From: Candidatus Sphingobacterium stercorigallinarum | Lineage (GTDB): Bacteria > Bacteroidota > Bacteroidia > Sphingobacteriales > Sphingobacteriaceae | Length of the DNA: 56,958 nt | Assembly: GCA_019115805.1 (NCBI GenBank) | Contig: DXCW01000006.1 | Span: 1 to 56,958, forward strand | Direction of reading: 5' to 3' | Part shown: positions 54,305-56,958 of the stretch, piece by piece | How the letters are laid out: each line of letters begins with the position of its first letter | Numbering within the stretch: the first letter of the stretch is position 1 | Notes under the pieces: generated by a model | The model's input: the letters and a program-made list of their open reading frames with translations, nothing else | Databases searched by the model: none | Told to the model about the DNA's origin: nothing | Program-made: the position numbers and the translations under genes

Positions 54305-55054
54305 ATGAAGAAAACTTGGTTTAGCATTTTTATCCTCTTGTATTTAGGATTATGTACTGGCCTTGCGAAACAACCCGTCTACGTGATGGTACACGGTGCT
54401 TGGGGAGGTGCGTGGCAATTTGCTGCGGTCGACCGGATGATGGAAGATAGTGGAGTTGTTGTGCATCGCGTTCAATTAACGGGGCTAGGCGAACGCTACC
54501 ATCTTGCCCATCGCGGAATTGATTTGGATCTGCATATAGAGGATGTGATAAATACGATCTTGTTCGAGGGATTGGATGCTGTGGTTCTAGTGGGTCATAG
54601 CTACGGCGGCATGGTGATTACGGGGGTAGCTGATCGCATCCCCGAAAAGATACAGAAACTGATATACCTGGATGCGTTTTTACCTGAAAACAATCAGAGT
54701 GTATTTGATTTAGTGGATGAAGCCGAGCGGGCGAGTCTGGAGAATAATGCGAGAGATGGTTTTGTGATTCCAGAATGGGCGAAACAGGAAACCATTGTCC
54801 CTAGAGATATGCCGCAGCCGCTGGCAACGCTTACACAGCGTATTTCTTTAACGAATTCGGAGAAACGTCTGGGGATTCCAAGTATGTATATTTTGACTGT
54901 AGATCAGATCGAATCGATTGAGGAAGATGCATTCTTTCCTTTCTATGAACGGGCGAAAACGTACGGCTGGACCACTGGTTTGATGGTGGCCGACCATAAC
55001 CCTCAACGGAGTAAACCAGAAGAATTGGCAACTATGTTACTAAATGAGCGATAG
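54305..55054 (+). CDS. Secreted alpha/beta hydrolase
   Basis: This 249-residue protein has a signal peptide (about 1-21, MKKTWFSIFILLYLGLCTGL) and an alpha/beta-hydrolase domain. The oxyanion region VMVHGAWGGAWQF, nucleophile motif GHSYGG (Ser98) and final VADHNPQ (catalytic His) fit the hydroxynitrile-lyase/methyl-esterase-like group. The catalytic Asp should be in the ILTVDQIES stretch. The substrate is unknown. It is followed directly by the next gene (TAG, then ATG, no gap). Confidence 0.88.
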   Translation: MKKTWFSIFILLYLGLCTGLAKQPVYVMVHGAWGGAWQFAAVDRMMEDSGVVVHRVQLTGLGERYHLAHRGIDLDLHIEDVINTILFEGLDAVVLVGHSYGGMVITGVADRIPEKIQKLIYLDAFLPENNQSVFDLVDEAERASLENNARDGFVIPEWAKQETIVPRDMPQPLATLTQRISLTNSEKRLGIPSMYILTVDQIESIEEDAFFPFYERAKTYGWTTGLMVADHNPQRSKPEELATMLLNER

Positions 55055-55546
55055 ATGAATGATGTAATTTCTCCAGAGTTAGCCGCGGAGTTGACGCGGA
55101 TAGGTATTTTCTTTTTTATAGTCCTATTGGTGATTTGGTTGTTTTTTGCCAATACGATTCGAAGCACGTTAAAATTGATTGCTAAGGAGAATCAATGTAT
55201 ATTGCCTAATCAGGCCTGGTTCTTAGCCATTCCCTTTTTTAATATATATTGGAATTTCGAGGTAGCGAGGCGTCTCAGTTATTCGTTGAATAATGAGTTT
55301 TACGACCGCAAGATTGCCGTAGAAGAACAGCCTACATTGCGAGCGGGCTTAACTTACGCATGGTCATATTTGGTGTATAACTTTCCACTTCCAGCGTTTT
55401 GGCGTATGTTGGGAATGATTGTTAGTTTGGTCTATTTTATCACCTATTGGTTTAAAATAAATCAGTATCGCGTGTTATTGATAGAACACAACAAATGGTT
55501 GGAGTCAGAGCAAAACAATTTGAATAGAGATGCAGATGAAAATTAG
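55055..55546 (+). CDS. Membrane protein, unknown function
   Basis: This 163-residue protein has three hydrophobic segments (about 16-34, 54-68 and 114-133), with a conserved-looking PNQAWFLAIPFFNIYWNFEV region and LSYSLNNEF. A Bacteroidota membrane family with the same 'IPFFN...W.F' pattern exists but I cannot name it with confidence. It overlaps the Nif3 gene by 11 bases and adjoins the hydrolase gene with no spacer, so the cluster is co-transcribed. Confidence 0.75.
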   Translation: MNDVISPELAAELTRIGIFFFIVLLVIWLFFANTIRSTLKLIAKENQCILPNQAWFLAIPFFNIYWNFEVARRLSYSLNNEFYDRKIAVEEQPTLRAGLTYAWSYLVYNFPLPAFWRMLGMIVSLVYFITYWFKINQYRVLLIEHNKWLESEQNNLNRDADEN

Positions 55547-56633
55547 CGAGATTACGGGGTATTTGGAAGAATTGGCCCCGCTTCATTATCAAGAATCCTA
55601 TGATAACTCCGGTTTGATAGTCGGGGATGCCAATCGGGAGGTCAGCAAGATCTTGATTTCATTGGATTGTACAGAAGCCGTCGTTCAGGAAGCTGTAGAG
55701 AAGGGATGTAATTTAATTATATCGCACCATCCCATTGTGTTTGCAGGATTGAAAAAAATAACCGGCCGAAACTATGTGGAACGGACGATTATCGCTGCTA
55801 TAAAAAACGATATCGCGTTATATGCTATCCATACAAATTTAGATAATATTGTCGGAGGAGTAAGTTCGAAAATGGCGGAACGACTCGGTTTGGAGCATCC
55901 CGCTATTTTACGACCGAAGTCGAATGTTTTGAAACGCTTAGTGGTGTACACACCACGAACACACGTCGAGTCGGTTCGGCAAGCCATGTTTGATGCCGGG
56001 GCAGGGGGAATCGGTCGTTATGATCAATGCAGTTATAATACGGCGGGGTATGGCACATTTAGACCGTTGGCAGGTTCTGCGCCGACTATAGGCCGCGAGA
56101 ATGAACAGGAACGAGTGGAAGAGACTAAAATAGAAGTGATTTTCCCGGCACCCATCGAGCGTAAGGTTTTGATCGCAATGTTAGCAGCGCATCCTTATGA
56201 GGAGGTCGCGCATCATGTACTTACCGTTGAGAACACGAACCCCTATGTAGGATCTGGTGTGATAGGAAATCTGAGTACGCCCATGCAAGAGCAAGAGTTT
56301 TTGGCCTTCTTGAAAGAAAGATTTAACCTGCAAGTCATTCGTCATACGAAGCAATTAGGTAAACCCATTGAACGCGTGGCCTTGTGTGGAGGAGCTGGCG
56401 GATTCTTGTTAGAAGACGCGAAGCGATCTGGCGCTGATATATTTATTACCGCTGATTACAAGTATCACGAATTTTTCGATGCGGAAGGTAAGTTGATGAT
56501 CGCAGATATTGGACATTTTGAAAGTGAGCGATTTACGCAGGAATTATTGTTAGAGCTAATTACGAAAAAATTTGCTAACTTTGCTGTCCTATTGACGGAG
56601 AAAGACACAAATCCAATAAAATACTACAGTTAA
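55536..56633 (+). CDS. Nif3-like dinuclear metal-center protein
   Basis: This 365-residue NIF3/YbgI-family protein has the metal-binding NLIISHHPIVFAGL (His pair), AIHTNLDNIVGGVS, DIFITADYKYHEFFDA and IADIGHFESERF. The middle has an inserted PII-like domain (about 130-240), as in the long bacterial form. The function is unclear; in some bacteria it acts as a GTP cyclohydrolase I type 2 or a metal-related hydrolase. Start 55536 is preferred to 55530 since homologues begin MKI. Its last A is the first base of the next gene. Confidence 0.93.
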   Translation: MKISEITGYLEELAPLHYQESYDNSGLIVGDANREVSKILISLDCTEAVVQEAVEKGCNLIISHHPIVFAGLKKITGRNYVERTIIAAIKNDIALYAIHTNLDNIVGGVSSKMAERLGLEHPAILRPKSNVLKRLVVYTPRTHVESVRQAMFDAGAGGIGRYDQCSYNTAGYGTFRPLAGSAPTIGRENEQERVEETKIEVIFPAPIERKVLIAMLAAHPYEEVAHHVLTVENTNPYVGSGVIGNLSTPMQEQEFLAFLKERFNLQVIRHTKQLGKPIERVALCGGAGGFLLEDAKRSGADIFITADYKYHEFFDAEGKLMIADIGHFESERFTQELLLELITKKFANFAVLLTEKDTNPIKYYS

Positions 56634-56958
56634 TGGAACAAACCGTAGAACAGAAACTAAAAGCTTTATGGGCGTGGCAATCGATTGAAACAAAAATCGA
56701 TAAGATCCGCCAAATACGCGGGGAGTTACCTATAGAGGTAGCAGACCTGGAAGATGAGATCGCTGGTCTCGACACTCGAATAGAAAAAATTCGTAATGAG
56801 CTGGATGAATTGGAGGATTCTATCGTTACACGTCGTAACATGATTAAAGACTCACAGACAGCCATCAAGAAATACGAGGCGCAACTGAACGAGGTTAAAA
56901 ATAATCGTGAATACGATGCCATTTCTAAGGAAATTGAAATTCAAGGACTTGAAATTCA
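56633..56958 (+). CDS. C4-type zinc-ribbon protein, N-terminal part (partial)
   Basis: The ATG at 56633 overlaps the Nif3 stop by one base and the frame is open to the right edge, giving 108 residues. The visible part is a long charged coiled coil and ends in NNREYDAISKEIEIQ. This is the hallmark of the bacterial family with an N-terminal coiled coil and a C-terminal four-cysteine zinc ribbon; the cysteines lie beyond the window. Pairing with Nif3 is common in this phylum. Confidence 0.88.
   Translation, partial: MEQTVEQKLKALWAWQSIETKIDKIRQIRGELPIEVADLEDEIAGLDTRIEKIRNELDELEDSIVTRRNMIKDSQTAIKKYEAQLNEVKNNREYDAISKEIEIQGLEI

Noticed and set aside
1-56958. tRNA or rRNA genes, CRISPR repeats, insertion sequences or prophage genes
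   Set aside because: I looked in all intergenic gaps and at the proteins; no cloverleaf-like sequence, repeat-spacer pattern, transposase or phage protein was seen.

Overview
The window looks like chromosomal DNA from a Bacteroidota member, most likely class Sphingobacteriia (Sphingobacteriaceae-like). Evidence: a bacillithiol BshC gene, the L28-L33-DUF4295-FtsY-RimO block typical of the phylum, a GldH gliding lipoprotein, a futalosine-pathway MqnD, a roughly 1100-residue SecA, and upstream boxes of the Bacteroidota form TAnnTTTG. Almost everything is housekeeping. I see no prophage, insertion sequence, CRISPR array, tRNA or rRNA, and nothing that looks like a defence island.

Layout. 1-5.7 kb: the C-terminal end of a CtlX-type hydrolase, then leftward genes for a Crp-like regulator, BshC, RimO, FtsY, DUF4295, L33 and L28. 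5.9-10.8 kb: mostly rightward genes for RecO, a SIMPL protein, DUF4112, DUF4359, a pseudouridine synthase and GcvT, with one leftward cold-shock gene. 10.9-13.4 kb: two small membrane proteins, glutamate dehydrogenase and a rhodanese, all leftward. 13.5-22.9 kb: a secreted M28 peptidase, then a leftward SecA-SPOR-M20-TPK-GNAT run and SurE-membrane protein-MqnD. 23-28.5 kb: leftward CsbD, NadD-Gmk-YicC, a CAP protein, two tandem DedA proteins and DnaN. 28.6-33.4 kb: rightward HolB-RicT-GldH-LpxK and a small secreted protein. 33.5-37.2 kb: leftward DnaA and Dxs. 37.3-42.6 kb: ScpA and a short-branched acyl-CoA catabolism group (hydratase, HMG-CoA lyase-like, acyl-CoA dehydrogenase, carboxyltransferase). 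42.6-46.8 kb: ThiL and NadA leftward, a 570-bp gap, then NadB rightward. 46.8-57 kb: gamma-carbonic anhydrase, an Ig-like lipoprotein, MnmG, an ABC-F ATPase, ApaG, an RsmI-like methyltransferase, an alpha/beta hydrolase, a membrane protein, a Nif3 protein and the start of a zinc-ribbon protein.

The most interesting structure lies in non-coding DNA. The nadA-nadB gap has two perfect tandem DnaA boxes (TTATCCACA) plus two relaxed matches beside AT-rich DNA. About 6 kb to the right, the 55-bp mnmG/ABC-F gap holds two copies of the 14-bp palindrome GTTTCACGTGAAAC, which is the core of the ParB-binding parS site. With dnaA and dnaN nearby and leftward genes prevailing on the left, this suggests that the window spans the chromosome replication origin and its partition centromere, with oriC probably at 44.65-45.22 kb. 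The dnaA upstream region, with three relaxed boxes, is the main alternative.
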